Shown here in pieces: positions 42,682-53,136 of a stretch of 64,000 nucleotides of DNA. Origin of the DNA: Sphaerulina vaccinii. Taxonomy: Eukaryota; Ascomycota; Dothideomycetes; Mycosphaerellales; Mycosphaerellaceae. The stretch is taken from the NCBI GenBank assembly GCA_022570795.1, contig JAKUDP010000025.1, positions 1,317,001 to 1,381,000 on the forward strand, in the 5' to 3' direction. The notes beneath the pieces were generated by a model. That model was not told the origin of the DNA. It saw only the letters and a program-made list of their open reading frames with translations, and ran no database searches. Within the stretch, counting starts at the first letter, position 1. Every line of letters starts with the position of its first letter. A program made the position numbers and the translations under genes.

Positions 42682-44181
42682 ATGAGCTCTCCAACGTTGG
42701 ACTCTCTCACAAACGAGCTCTTCGAACTCGTTGCCTGCTACCTCTCCTTGGACGACATGCGAAGTCTGCGCCTGGCTAATCGGTCCACTGCATACAAAGC
42801 TACTCAGGACACTTTCCGGTCTTTCTTTCGAAGCAAGCATGTCGATCTCACCAGAGGAAGTCTCGAAGACTTCGTGTACATGACTTCGAAGGACCACCTG
42901 GGCCAGCTGGTAGGGTACTTGACACTCGTGGGCATTGTGTACAATGTAGTGGAGCTAGAGAGGCTCGTCAGAACTGGCGAAAAATGGTTGCCTGACCCCA
43001 AGGAAGAGGATCATCCGCGACCTCGAAAGATTCCAAGGCCATGTAGTGCTGGAGAGCTCGAACAAGCAGGCCTGGATCTCGAGAAATTGAGGCAACGACA
43101 ACGTGATGAGGAGGGACTTCGAGCAACAGGAGTGGACGTTGCGCTTTTGGCAGAAGCATTTGCCAACATAGCCGCAAGCAAGAAACAGTCCGGTCTGAAG
43201 TCTTTGTCTCTACAAATTGTAGTGTATCGCGATGATGCTTCCACAAAGCTGCTTCCCAAAGACGTGAAGTGTTGGAAGTGGGTATTTCAAGCCGCCTCAA
43301 GGACTTTCCTCACCACGATGTGTGCCTTGAGTCGAAGTCGATTACCACCACAAGCCCTGGACATATTTGCAGAGAAGCCGAACTCACTGCTATGCAATCT
43401 TCCGTGCGATGCTTTTGCTCAATTAGACGCCGAAGGACTAGCACCCTCGCTAAGGACAGTCAGGGCTCTTTCCATTGGACTATCAGACCTCATCGTCAAT
43501 GAATCCGAGTACGATGCTCAAAACTCTGGCGACGGCAAAAAGTCTTTGTCTGCAGCCCCACGCGACCAGGTCTTTGACCTAGAGGATCTCCGAGACGAGA
43601 TCACACTTGATGCCAACTACTCTGGCCTGCCTAAGCTGATCCAGGCGTGCCATGATCTAGAGCATCTAGACATCTCCAGCTATTATCGTTGGTCCTGTCG
43701 GAACGACGATCTTAGAAGTCTACACCATGAGCAGCGGCCTAGACATCTGTACTACCTTGCCCGCATTGACTCTCTCCCTGCCTTACGAAGACTCCGCCTT
43801 GCGGGGCTAATCGTCAGCGCCTCCGATCTCGTGGCGTTGGTTCAGAAGCACAGTAGTACGCTTCGTCACATCGAGTTGCATAATCTGCGTATCAAAGAGG
43901 GATCCTGGACATCCATCATGGCTTGCTTGTCGAGCGACAATATGCAACTCGACACGATTCATCTTGAGGATCTCTGGGAGGGTGATATCATGCAGTATGC
44001 TGCTGGAGAGCATAGTCAAGACGGTACTGAGATCGGTGGGGTCTATCCACGCAGTTCGATCAAGTGCTGGGGTCCGGATGCGAAGAAGAGGATATTGTGT
44101 AATCGATATCAAGGAAGAGCAATAGGTTCTGGGCGAACATGGGATTGGAACTTGAGGCGCAGAGAGGAATTTGAACATTGA
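42682..44181 (+). CDS. F-box protein with leucine-rich-like C-terminal region
   Basis: An intronless gene of 499 residues. Residues 6-45 (LDSLTNELFELVACYLSLDD, then MRSLRLANRSTAYKA) form an F-box. The remainder has irregular leucine-rich segments (LIQACHDLEHLDISSYYRW, LPALRRLRLAGLIVSA, STLRHIELHNLRI) as in LRR-type F-box proteins. It probably acts as an SCF substrate receptor; substrate unknown. Confidence 0.8.
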   Translation: MSSPTLDSLTNELFELVACYLSLDDMRSLRLANRSTAYKATQDTFRSFFRSKHVDLTRGSLEDFVYMTSKDHLGQLVGYLTLVGIVYNVVELERLVRTGEKWLPDPKEEDHPRPRKIPRPCSAGELEQAGLDLEKLRQRQRDEEGLRATGVDVALLAEAFANIAASKKQSGLKSLSLQIVVYRDDASTKLLPKDVKCWKWVFQAASRTFLTTMCALSRSRLPPQALDIFAEKPNSLLCNLPCDAFAQLDAEGLAPSLRTVRALSIGLSDLIVNESEYDAQNSGDGKKSLSAAPRDQVFDLEDLRDEITLDANYSGLPKLIQACHDLEHLDISSYYRWSCRNDDLRSLHHEQRPRHLYYLARIDSLPALRRLRLAGLIVSASDLVALVQKHSSTLRHIELHNLRIKEGSWTSIMACLSSDNMQLDTIHLEDLWEGDIMQYAAGEHSQDGTEIGGVYPRSSIKCWGPDAKKRILCNRYQGRAIGSGRTWDWNLRRREEFEH

Positions 44182-44761
44182 CAGTGAAAGCTCGGCCACC
44201 CGCTCTTGATACTCATGTCGTTGGGTTGTGGAGTGGGGGCTGAGGTGGAAGGTGGAGACTGGTTGTCATTCCGTCCTCCTCGCGGCGGCGTTGAAACAGC
44301 CCCGGCGAACCTGGTACCGACCTGCAGGCGCGTTGGAGATCAGGTCCAGCCACCGTTGCTATCGACAGGGCCTCCGAGACAAGGGACAACAACGACATGA
44401 TTGTGGCACAGAGGAAGAGAGGGAAGAACAAGAAAGTGCTGAACCAGATCATCGTCAAAGACGGCGTCTCCGTATACTCATTAAGTATAAGTAAAGTATG
44501 CCCTTTGCCATCGACAGTCGCTCGCTACAAACGCTGCTTTTGAATTACCATGGTACCCAATGCGCTCACAAACAAGAACTCCGACGCTGTGCGCTTCTCA
44601 AAAGGATTGGACTCTGCTCCATCATCTTGCAGACTCATGCCATGCTTACACCTCGCTCAACACATCGTGAACAAAGTGCGTATCTCTGTCTCGTCGTCCC
44701 TCTTTTCTCGCCCTTCTCTTGCCTTCCTGTGTCTTGGCAGCAACTTCCCGATGTGTGGTGT
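44182..44761. other. Intergenic region
   Basis: Convergent 3' flanks of the F-box gene and the DUF7707 gene. Overlapping short frames lack motifs. Confidence 0.35.
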
Positions 44762-45491
44762 CTACAACAAGACAGCAAACCCAAGAGCAGCAGCGCCAAT
44801 GAGTCCCATTGTGCCAAAAGTCTGACCCATACCAAGAGCCCAAACTCTCACATTCTTGACACTGACACCAGCACTGCTTCCAGTGGAGGTCTGCCCAACC
44901 AAGCCAGAGTATACAGTGACAGTAGAACCGCTCGAGTCAGTCGTGACCTGCTCTCCACTAGAGCCAGTTGCACTAGCACCGGCAGTCGTCGAGCTCATGG
45001 TCCTCGTGAGCGTAGAAGTGTTCTGTCTCATTGGGTTCTGAGCTCCGCAAGGGTGTTGCGAACGGCAAAGACTAGCGCAGTTCGTGTCCGATCCGCAGTT
45101 CGCGACACATTGCGTTCCCCACTCTGTGCAGATAGAGTAGGGTAGGGTGTTGCTGTATTCGGAGACGTTGGGTGAGAGACCGTTGTCGCAGACGCAGGAG
45201 TATGTGAGGATATCGGGATTACATTCGTTCGAGGAGGTCGTGCCGGTCGAGGAGCCTTGGTCGAGGCAGATCAGAGGGCATTGGGTTGTTTGTTGTTCGC
45301 ACCAGAAGTCTGTCGTAGGAGGAAGGTGTCAGCTTGGGTTTGTTTGTCATGATTGGGATGAACAAGCTGGGAGAAGACGCACCTCGTGTAGTGTTAGACA
45401 CGGATTGAGGGTCGATTGTGTACGTCTGCTGTGCTCGAGCTCCTGAGAGCAGGAGTGTAGTCGCAACGGCGGCTCTGGTTGATGCCTTCAT
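44762..45491 (-). CDS. DUF7707-type small secreted Cys-rich GPI protein
   Basis: Exons 45383-45491 and 44762-45309 with a 73-nt intron (GTGCGT to GACAG) encode 218 residues. A signal peptide (about 1-20, ending GARAQ) precedes QTYTIDPQSVSNTTRDFWC. The domain has about ten Cys residues in the family spacing (WC..Q...CPLIC, YSCVCDNGLSPNVSEY, ICTEWGTQCVANC, NCASLCRSQHPCG). A Ser/Thr-rich stretch and a hydrophobic tail ending GFAVLL indicate a GPI anchor. These are fungal cell-surface proteins of unknown function. Confidence 0.85.
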
Positions 45492-46624
45492 GTTTGATTA
45501 TGCTGGTATTCGAATGGATTTGAGAACTGATGCTGTTGTGTATGGTATCGAATCTGTATCACTGCTGTGAGTATACTGTTCGTTCTGCTGATGTTCTTGT
45601 GTTGTATGAAGGGGAGCAGCAGACGAGATTGCCATCGATGGTAGTCAAGGCGCTTGGGCTCCATCGCAGTGTCCGCAGTGAAGAGGCGAGGAGGCGTTCT
45701 TACCTGCTTGAACAATGTTATACAGCAGCAAGTGCTAGAATGTAAGGAGTAGCGACTGTCGGTTTGGTGTTCGTGGTATGTCGAGGAAGAACGATGGTGT
45801 TGAAGTGAAGATACCCCAAATTGTTATTGCACTGCACGTTCCTACGGCGATATCAACCTTCGTGACTGGGGGCGTCGCTTACTTTAGAGTGCAACGGGTT
45901 AGAGTGTCACACCACGGGAGACATGCTGGAGCTTGGGCGCTCAGCGTCTGCATTCGAGCGGTATCCTCGCCACCTGAAGCTCTGTGTGGATACATCGTGA
46001 CCTGTATATCTAATAGTGGTGCTGGGTAGTGTCGTGGATAGAGCTGCAAACAAACGATTCCGCCAGAGCCAGAGCTATTTTGATATGTCGGCCGTGAAGC
46101 TTGGGCCATTGTATCGAATGCACTAAGCTCTTTCGGAAGTTAAATACTTTACCTTTCACACCCTTCCCGGCACTCTGGATGGGCGCAAACTCTGGTCACA
46201 CAGGCTGGGTGTTCGAGAATCCGGCGTCGGTATCAACCTCGTCTTGCCAGCTGCAACTTCGTCCATCTTCTTGTCGAAAAGGTTGTCATAGATCGTTCGT
46301 AGTATAAAGACAGACAGCATATTGCCTCCGCCAAGGATATCTTAGCGTCATGCAAGTTTCTCGCGTGTCCAGACACAAGAATGGATCGGAGGCTGGGACC
46401 GGCTGGTAACTGCATCTTCGTTGACCTGCAGGAAACATCCCACCACGATCCTATCTAACCTCTTTCTGCAAGTCATTGGTGCCGAACAAGACAAGACCCT
46501 GGTACAGCATCTAAACGCGCGTCCATCGTTCGAGCTTATAGGGACGATCTCTTGGATACCACATCTTCCAAGCTTGTGCGAAGGACTGGGCCTGAGAGTC
46601 TTGCCGTATGCTACTGCTCATCGT
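45492..46624. other. 1.1-kb intergenic region
   Basis: Divergent upstream regions of the DUF7707 and PX genes. Nothing recognisable; short open frames only. Confidence 0.35.
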
Positions 46625-47365
46625 ATGGGGACCCGCATTCACGAGCACAACGAGGATGCAGTGCCAGCAGAGTCTCCGCTGAGGGGAGAGCTGCACTCGG
46701 CCGCCACCATCGACGAGGACCAGCATGAAGCTGCAGCAGAGCGGGAACCTGGCACTGTTCTTCAGACCAGCTCGGATGTAACTGATGCTCCCCCGTTTTG
46801 GAGTACGAGTCGCCACCGAAGGACGACCAGCTCGGCGAGCTATCAGTCTCTCAACCAGACTAGACCAGCGGCGATCGTGCTCGAAGATCACTCGAAGGAT
46901 GATGATGAGCAGGCATTGTCGTGTTGGGCACAGTCGGTGACCATAGACGATTACTCAGTAGTGTCTGGTCCTAGTGGCATTGGTGCATATGTGGTATGGC
47001 ATCTGACAGTCGGCACGCTCAAGGGTGGCGATATGCCGCTCAACAAGAGGTACTTCGAAGCAGGTGCTTTTCTTTGCTGTCCGAGACCTGACTGTGGTAT
47101 AGATATTCCGAGTTCGACAGGCTCCGAGGCGATCTGGTGAAGGCATTTCCTTATGCCGATGCCATGATTCCTGAGTTGCCTCGTAAGAGTGTGGTATCCA
47201 GGTTTAGGCCGCGGTTTCTCGAGCATCGTAAAAGCGGTCTGGCACACTTCATGAAGTATGGCATTATTCTTCAATGATATGGACTGCGCTGACATGAGTA
47301 GTTGTATCTTGCTCAATCCTGAGTTCGCCAGTTCGCCGATCCTGAAGGATTTTATTTTCAACTAG
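46625..47365 (+). CDS. PX (phox) domain protein, Ypt35-like
   Basis: Exons 46625-47049, 47103-47255 and 47302-47365 with introns of 53 and 46 nt encode 213 residues. A disordered N-terminus of about 95 residues is followed by a PX domain: WAQSVTIDDYSVVSGP, the basic RYSEFDRLRGDL element and a Pro-rich loop (IPELPRKSVVSRFRPRF). The terminal CILLNPEFASSPILKDF matches yeast Ypt35, an endosomal phosphoinositide-binding adaptor that recruits Vps13. The splices are required to bring RYSEF into frame. The first in-frame ATG is at 46625. Confidence 0.82.
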
Positions 47366-47617
47366 TAGACCTGGTCACTCTGTGCACCTCGTCCTCCGTA
47401 CACTGCGGAGACGTGGTGGTACTATACTATGCTCGGATCGAAAATAATGTCACGTATTGATAGTCGTCCTTCGCCGGAGCTGCAAGTGGATGCCTGGAGA
47501 TGTCGGGAAGATGCGATGAAGTTGGAAAGTGCGATGAGCGCGTGCGTTTCGCGATGAGCTTCAGACTTCACAATTTCACAGCTCGAAATAACAAACACCA
47601 ACACACAAGTCGCCACG

Positions 47618-48574
47618 ATGCCACCAGATATCATTCTACCCACCATCAAGATGGTCAAGACACGCCCGGGGACTACCAGCTGGCTGCTCATATCCAAACC
47701 GTACATGTCCGCCACCACACTCATCGAGGGCAGACGTGTCATCTCCAATGAGAAACGCGAACATCAACCAGCATCTTCTGGAGGCGCAGTCACCACCAAG
47801 GGCAGTTTGTTTGTCGAGCAGAGCACAGGCGCATTGAAGATCATGAAGCCATACAATCTCCGCACCATCTCTGATGACATGCCACCTACCGTGCCAAGCA
47901 ACCAGCAGCCAGACTTCTTCGACTTCTTCGGACTGGCTGCAGAGCTTCGCGACCTCATCTATGAGGAGGCTCTAGTTGTAAAGACCGTCAAGACTGACTT
48001 GGATGCTCCGAGAATTGAAGTTGTCAATGGCCCCGCCACGAACTTGCTGCTGGTATCTACGCAATTCAACAAAGAGTACAACAGCCGCGCAGCTGTACAC
48101 ACGAGTCTCGTCATATCGGATCACGATCAATTCCATGACTTTGACAAGCATGACTCGCTACGTCTGCCACCAATCTCCATTGGCATCTCCTCAGTTTCGG
48201 TCAAGTTGGCCACCGCGCCGGGCAATCCGGTCACGGAGGAGCTTCTTGGTCACAAAACGTGGCTTCCGCATCTTCTCGATCAACTGACAGCTTTGAAGAA
48301 ACTCTCCATATCCATCCTCTTTGCAATGTGTGCGGATGAAGAAGATGATGAGAGTGAAGAAGATCAGGCTGCCGAATGCGACGATATCATAGCCAGACTG
48401 AATGGGCCCCTTTGGAATGGCCAACAATGCGAGCAGAAGCTTAATTCGTACACGATGACTGCCATCGGCATCCGCGGTCAAATCTCCACTATCGGCCAGC
48501 TCATGGATTTAGGTGGCTCGGGCAGGCACGCGGCATGGTCGTACACGCTGGAGTGGAGAAAGAATGTGGAATGA
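47618..48574 (+). CDS. F-box-like (2EXR-type) protein
   Basis: An intronless gene of 318 residues. The F-box-like core DFFDFFGLAAELRDLIYEEA lies at about 98-117, followed by LLLVSTQFNKEY (the usual conserved helix of this family). A weakly acidic insert (ADEEDDESEEDQAAE) lies near 250. The next gene on this strand belongs to the same family, suggesting local duplication. Function unknown. Confidence 0.75.
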   Translation: MPPDIILPTIKMVKTRPGTTSWLLISKPYMSATTLIEGRRVISNEKREHQPASSGGAVTTKGSLFVEQSTGALKIMKPYNLRTISDDMPPTVPSNQQPDFFDFFGLAAELRDLIYEEALVVKTVKTDLDAPRIEVVNGPATNLLLVSTQFNKEYNSRAAVHTSLVISDHDQFHDFDKHDSLRLPPISIGISSVSVKLATAPGNPVTEELLGHKTWLPHLLDQLTALKKLSISILFAMCADEEDDESEEDQAAECDDIIARLNGPLWNGQQCEQKLNSYTMTAIGIRGQISTIGQLMDLGGSGRHAAWSYTLEWRKNVE

Positions 48575-49597
48575 GAGTGGTATGCACAACACTATACGAT
48601 GATGAGGGTTTTGCTGATCCCGAAGACAGGCTCAAGAGACACTGCAACTCCGAGTGAAAGTTACATCTTGAGTGAACGAGGTCAAGGCGAAATGAGACGG
48701 AGGGAACTTTCAGCAGCTACTGCTTGTCATCGCTACATTGTTTGTGCAGAGGCAAGTTGTCAAGAAAGTTTCCCACTGCCATGGAGATGGTGCTGCGGTA
48801 CCAGACTATAGCTCTCGTACGAGCCAAGAGATGAGTGCAACACCTATCACCCTTTTCACGTTCTAGCCGAACTCCGACATTGTTGCTTTCGTACTCACAA
48901 TCTCACAGTCGCACGCCTCGCCCTAGGCGACAAGCGACAAGCACCAAGCAGCACGGCAATACCGAGGGCTGAGGAAAGTGGTCGTTGCCGGCCTCTCTGC
49001 GATCCTACGCTGTCTATGCTTCCCCAAGCAGCCTCGGTATGCGAATGAAGTCGACACTCGGAACGGGGAGGTTACATCGAAATGCGGGCTTCGTGCCTGA
49101 CATCTCTCGCAACCGCAGCCGTCTATACAGCTTAGAGCAGAGACAGTGCATGCCGGCAACGTTCATTGTCCTCGAGCCTTGTACCAGCAGGACCCAACCG
49201 GCTTTGAGATATCGCAGAGTATGGTCTACAGTCTCCACGTGGCACTTGAGACGAAAAGCTTCCTTCTACCTTCAGTAAGTGGCCGGATCCTCGGGAGTCA
49301 GTCACCTTGTCGACACCTAAGAGTGGTTCAGCCAATCAGATATCCCACATTGCCAGGTCAGAAGTGTATGTCCTCACTTTGTGTTCCGGCTGTATATAAT
49401 GCACAGTCTGCTCCCACTTCTCGCGCTCTCATACAATCCACTTTCAAGAATTCAGGCCTCCCTTCCTCGACATCAACGCCTGCCTTTTCCACTACCACTA
49501 CCACCACCACGGCCAGCACAATAAGAGCAGGCAGGTTCACAGCATTCCCAACAATCAAATCACGCACGATTACCCTCAACTACAAGCACTAAGCAGC
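48575..49597. other. 1.0-kb intergenic region
   Basis: No supported gene. A CCACTACCACCACCACC microsatellite-like tract at about 49490-49510 precedes the next gene. Confidence 0.35.
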
Positions 49598-50390
49598 ATG
49601 ACAACCCCAGTAATGGCCACCGAAAAGGCCTTCCCATTCTTCAGACTTCCTCGGGAACTTCGAGATATGATCTACATCGAGGCCCTTACGGAGGAGCACG
49701 AGTATTCCTTCGGCGCCAACATCAATATCATTCGAGTGATCGCAAATAATTTCCCGATCGCGAATGGCCTCGCCACCAGTCGACAATTCCACGACGAGTA
49801 CAAAGAACAAGCAGAGAAGCATGCCACCATCACAGTGCTTGACCTCGGATGCATTCCAGCCACGATCGCAGAAGTAATACGTAAGCGCAGCAACTCGACA
49901 ACCAACTTATTCTTTGAATACATGCTAATCGAAATCCTCATCAGTACCACCTGCCGTAACAAATCTCAGTTGCGCTCTCATATTCCACCTCGCCGTCCAC
50001 TCCACAGATGCCAGACCCAGCTACCAACAAGAGACATCCGAGTTTCACCTCCCTCTCGTCAAGAAGTTCAAAGACTCTATGCCCAAGTTTCGATCACTGG
50101 AAATTCGATTCGAGCTTTGTGGAGATTGGTTGCATTGTTCCGCTGCCAGGGCTCGCGGTGTCGAACGCATGAGGGATCTCCTCAACAACTCGGATATATG
50201 GTTACAGATGGAGAAGTTGAAGAGCTTGGGCGTGTACCGCACATCTGGCAAAAGCAGTGAAACAACCAAAGAGCTGGCAGGCGTCCAATGTGAACACAGA
50301 CCTGCTGACAACGTCTTGCAGCTCGAATGGTTGCCGGGCATGAAAGAGGTGAGGGGCGTGTATGGAGGAGGCATGCCTGAGGACACGTGA
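49598..50390 (+). CDS. F-box-like (2EXR-type) protein
   Basis: Exons 49598-49880 and 49945-50390 with a 64-nt intron (GTAAGC, CTAAT, ATCAG) encode 242 residues. The F-box-like core FFRLPRELRDMIYIEAL lies at 14-30, followed by ATSRQFHDEY. Exon 2 gives a family-like beta-rich part (VTNLSCALIFHLAVHS, FHLPLVKKFKDSM, FRSLEIRFELCGD). A second Met at 49613 could also start translation. It is probably a diverged paralogue of the gene at 47618. Confidence 0.72.
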
Positions 50391-50688
50391 GGTCGAGCCT
50401 CAGAAGCTGTTCTCGTCAAGAAAGAAGCAGATGAATGCAAATTGCCTTAAGTAGGCAGGATGCGGATGGTGGCATAAGGCAGCCTGATTCACAATAACCA
50501 CCACTTGGGCAATGTGAGGCAGTCATAAGCCAGGGTAACCAGCATGAACGTAGATACGTTATGCAAGCGTAAACGACAAGCAAACTCTCGAGTCACAAAC
50601 CTCTCCTGGAAGTGTAGGTGAAGTCAAGTCAATGTTTCTACAATCTTTCGAATCGCGACAAGAAAGTCGAGACCCAGACACCCTTGGC

Positions 50689-52973
50689 TTACGCGGCGAA
50701 TGTCCTCTTTTCCGTGGCAACTTCAATGGCCCTCCTTCCATTGATGATATTGGTCGTCGCAATGACAATTTTCCTGCCATTGCCGCTCTTCTCCAACTGC
50801 TCATTGACATATCTCAGTGCCGCGATTTCTGCATACGTAATGCCTCCGAGGTAGAAGACAATAGACACTCTAGGTCCTTCTTTACTTCCTCTCAGAGTCT
50901 TCCTCGCGTGGGAAGCATTTGCGTCACTGCCCTTCTGCGTGACATCAACGGTAGCTCCTCGAATTCGTGCCAGAGTGTCTTCGAAGCCCTTCCACCCCGC
51001 GCCTGTGGGGCCCGCGGTGCCAGTCTTGGAGAAGTTGGTGAGCAGTTGGTGTAAGTAAGACTTCTGCAGAATGCACTGTATGAGTCGAGCGCTGAGTGGT
51101 GCATATCCTGAGAAGACGTATGCGATATCGGTCGGATCGGCTTCTTGGACTTCGTCTGTCCAGAGTTGCAAGGACTTGCGAACTGCGTTCCAGTCTGTTG
51201 CGGTCTGGCCTGCTGTTCCTGCGATCGGATTGAGGTAGCCTCGATGAGACTCTCGAGGTACCAGAAGACCCATCTTCTCGAGATCGGCAAGAGTAAGAGC
51301 GTGCTGATAGCCATAAGCCTGCAGGATGTGACGTTTGAAATGGTCTAGATCTCGTTGCCGGAGCCCATTGAGCAGACAGCTTTCAAGGCAGAGTAATCGC
51401 AACACTGTGTTGAGTGGTGTGTCTCGTGCAATCAGTTCTTCGATGTTCTCGTGGAATGTTGTGGCGTCTGTGCCTGCAAGAAGATTCTGTTGTACTTCCA
51501 GCATGCGACCAAAAGACTCGCCTCGAGTCAACCTCATGATCTCTTCTGCGAGACTGGTGTGGATCTTCAAGCTTGCTGTTTCAGCTTGATATGTTGGAAG
51601 CTTCGCTACGACATTCTTGAGCTCCGCGATCGCCTGATCTTTGTTGTGCATTGTTTCGTTGTCCGTAGCCAGACGGCGTGCAATGCGGCCGAGTGTTGGC
51701 CCGACAGTGGCAAAGTTGGTGTCACGGAGGTCCGGGTATAGCTTGTCGCTAGAGTCAAGCACAACTTTGCGCTTAGTCGCAGCAGTGGGGGCGGGCGCTG
51801 ATCCATTCTGCTGAGATTGTGCTGGAGGTGCACCACCGAGGACTGAGGAGTCAACCTCTGTGTTGTTGTTCGTAATGCCGAAGACTTCATCTAGCAACCC
51901 TTCGTATGTCAGCTGGGTAGACAACACAGTAGGGAGGTCAATCTCGCGATCGATGATGATCAGATTCTCTACCAGAGAGGATGGTGTGAGCCCGAATGCT
52001 GTCAGATAAGTATTACTCGGATCTGAAGAAGCATTGACATCCTCTTCATTGCGCATCTTCTGCAGGAGATCTGCCAGACGCTTGGCATTGTCGCCTTTGC
52101 CCAGGATCCTTGGAAACAGGCCATACTGCTTCTGCAAGAGCATGAGTGCCTTGGCAGATGCGAAGATACTTGTCGGGTCCTTCCTCAGACAGAGGCCACT
52201 GAAGGCATCGTCGAGCTCCAATGACAACAAATCGGGCTCCAGGGCCACGAATTTCAGGTGAAGTTCTGTTATGTTGGCTTCACCGAGGACTCCATGTTCT
52301 TCCAGGATCATATTGCTGACCATGGTGCGCCGAGGCACCCATATGATGGTGAAGTCATGGTCAATCTTGCTCTCACTTCTGACAAGCTTGATCTGTTCTG
52401 CTGCTGTCAGCTGGGTTCATTCGAGAAGAAGTGAAGAAAAAAGGTATGTAAGCAGGAATGACATTGCCGCACAAGATGGAGGAGGACTCGCGGAGCTGTA
52501 AATCATACAGAAGCTGGAACTAATTTTGGCATCAAGACTGAATACGCAGGGTAGGAGAAATACAACTGCGCACTCTACTTTTAGAGCCGTGGACTGCTGG
52601 AAAGCAGAGAGGAAATGAAGAGAGTAAAGAACATACCAGCTACCATGCGGATCTTCTTCGCATTCTCGCCTCTGACCATGAACACAATGTTCCGCTGGCT
52701 GGAGTCGATATTGTGGTTCTCGAGGAAAAAGGGCTTGTCGACGCCATATTCCTGGAGAGTACTGAACTTGACGATGAGACCGATAGTACCAGCCAGCGAC
52801 TTTTCGATGACAAGATTCTTCTTGCCGCGAACCTAGGCAGACATGAGTGGGCGGTCTGGAGGTGGGAGAATCTGGTAGATGCTCACGCCTTCGAGAAGTA
52901 GCAGCAGCTCTCGCCGCGCCTTGTCGGTGATTTCTTGGATGTTGATGGCCTTCGCAGCCGAATGCGCAGCCAT
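50689..52973 (-). CDS. VPS33: Vacuolar sorting Sec1/Munc18-family protein VPS33
   Basis: Exons 52887-52973, 52637-52832 and 50689-52400 encode 664 residues. Vps33 is the SM-protein subunit of the HOPS/CORVET complexes that promotes SNARE-driven fusion at vacuoles and endosomes. Conserved blocks are VRGKKNLVIEKSLAG, FFLENHNIDSSQRN, LEPDLLSLELDDAF, IIIDREIDLPTVLSTQLTYE, DKLYPDLRDTNF and RVSIVFYLGGITYAEIAAL. The length fits the family (about 650-700). The second intron is 236 nt, long for this region, but the joined sequence MVA-AEQIKLVRSESKIDHD is as expected. The start is 164 bp from the HTS1 start on the opposite strand. Confidence 0.9.
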
Positions 52974-53136
52974 TGCTACATGGTGGACGTGTTGTTGTCG
53001 TGGAGTCTCAGCAAGAGGTTGGCGGGAGGAAGAAAGCTTCGCGACGGAACTGGCTCCGCCGGCCGCTGTCGGTCCCACCTTCCAATGTTTTTGTGACTCT
53101 TGCTCGTGCTTGCCAATTTATTACAGTCACTTCCCT
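52974..53136. promoter_or_regulatory. Compact bidirectional promoter, VPS33 / HTS1
   Basis: Only 163 bp separate the VPS33 start (minus) from the upstream HTS1 ATG (plus). Confidence 0.5.

Noticed and set aside
44498..45145. 215-codon + strand frame
   Set aside because: It overlaps the DUF7707 gene in antisense, is rich in Ser/Arg/Thr and has no motif.
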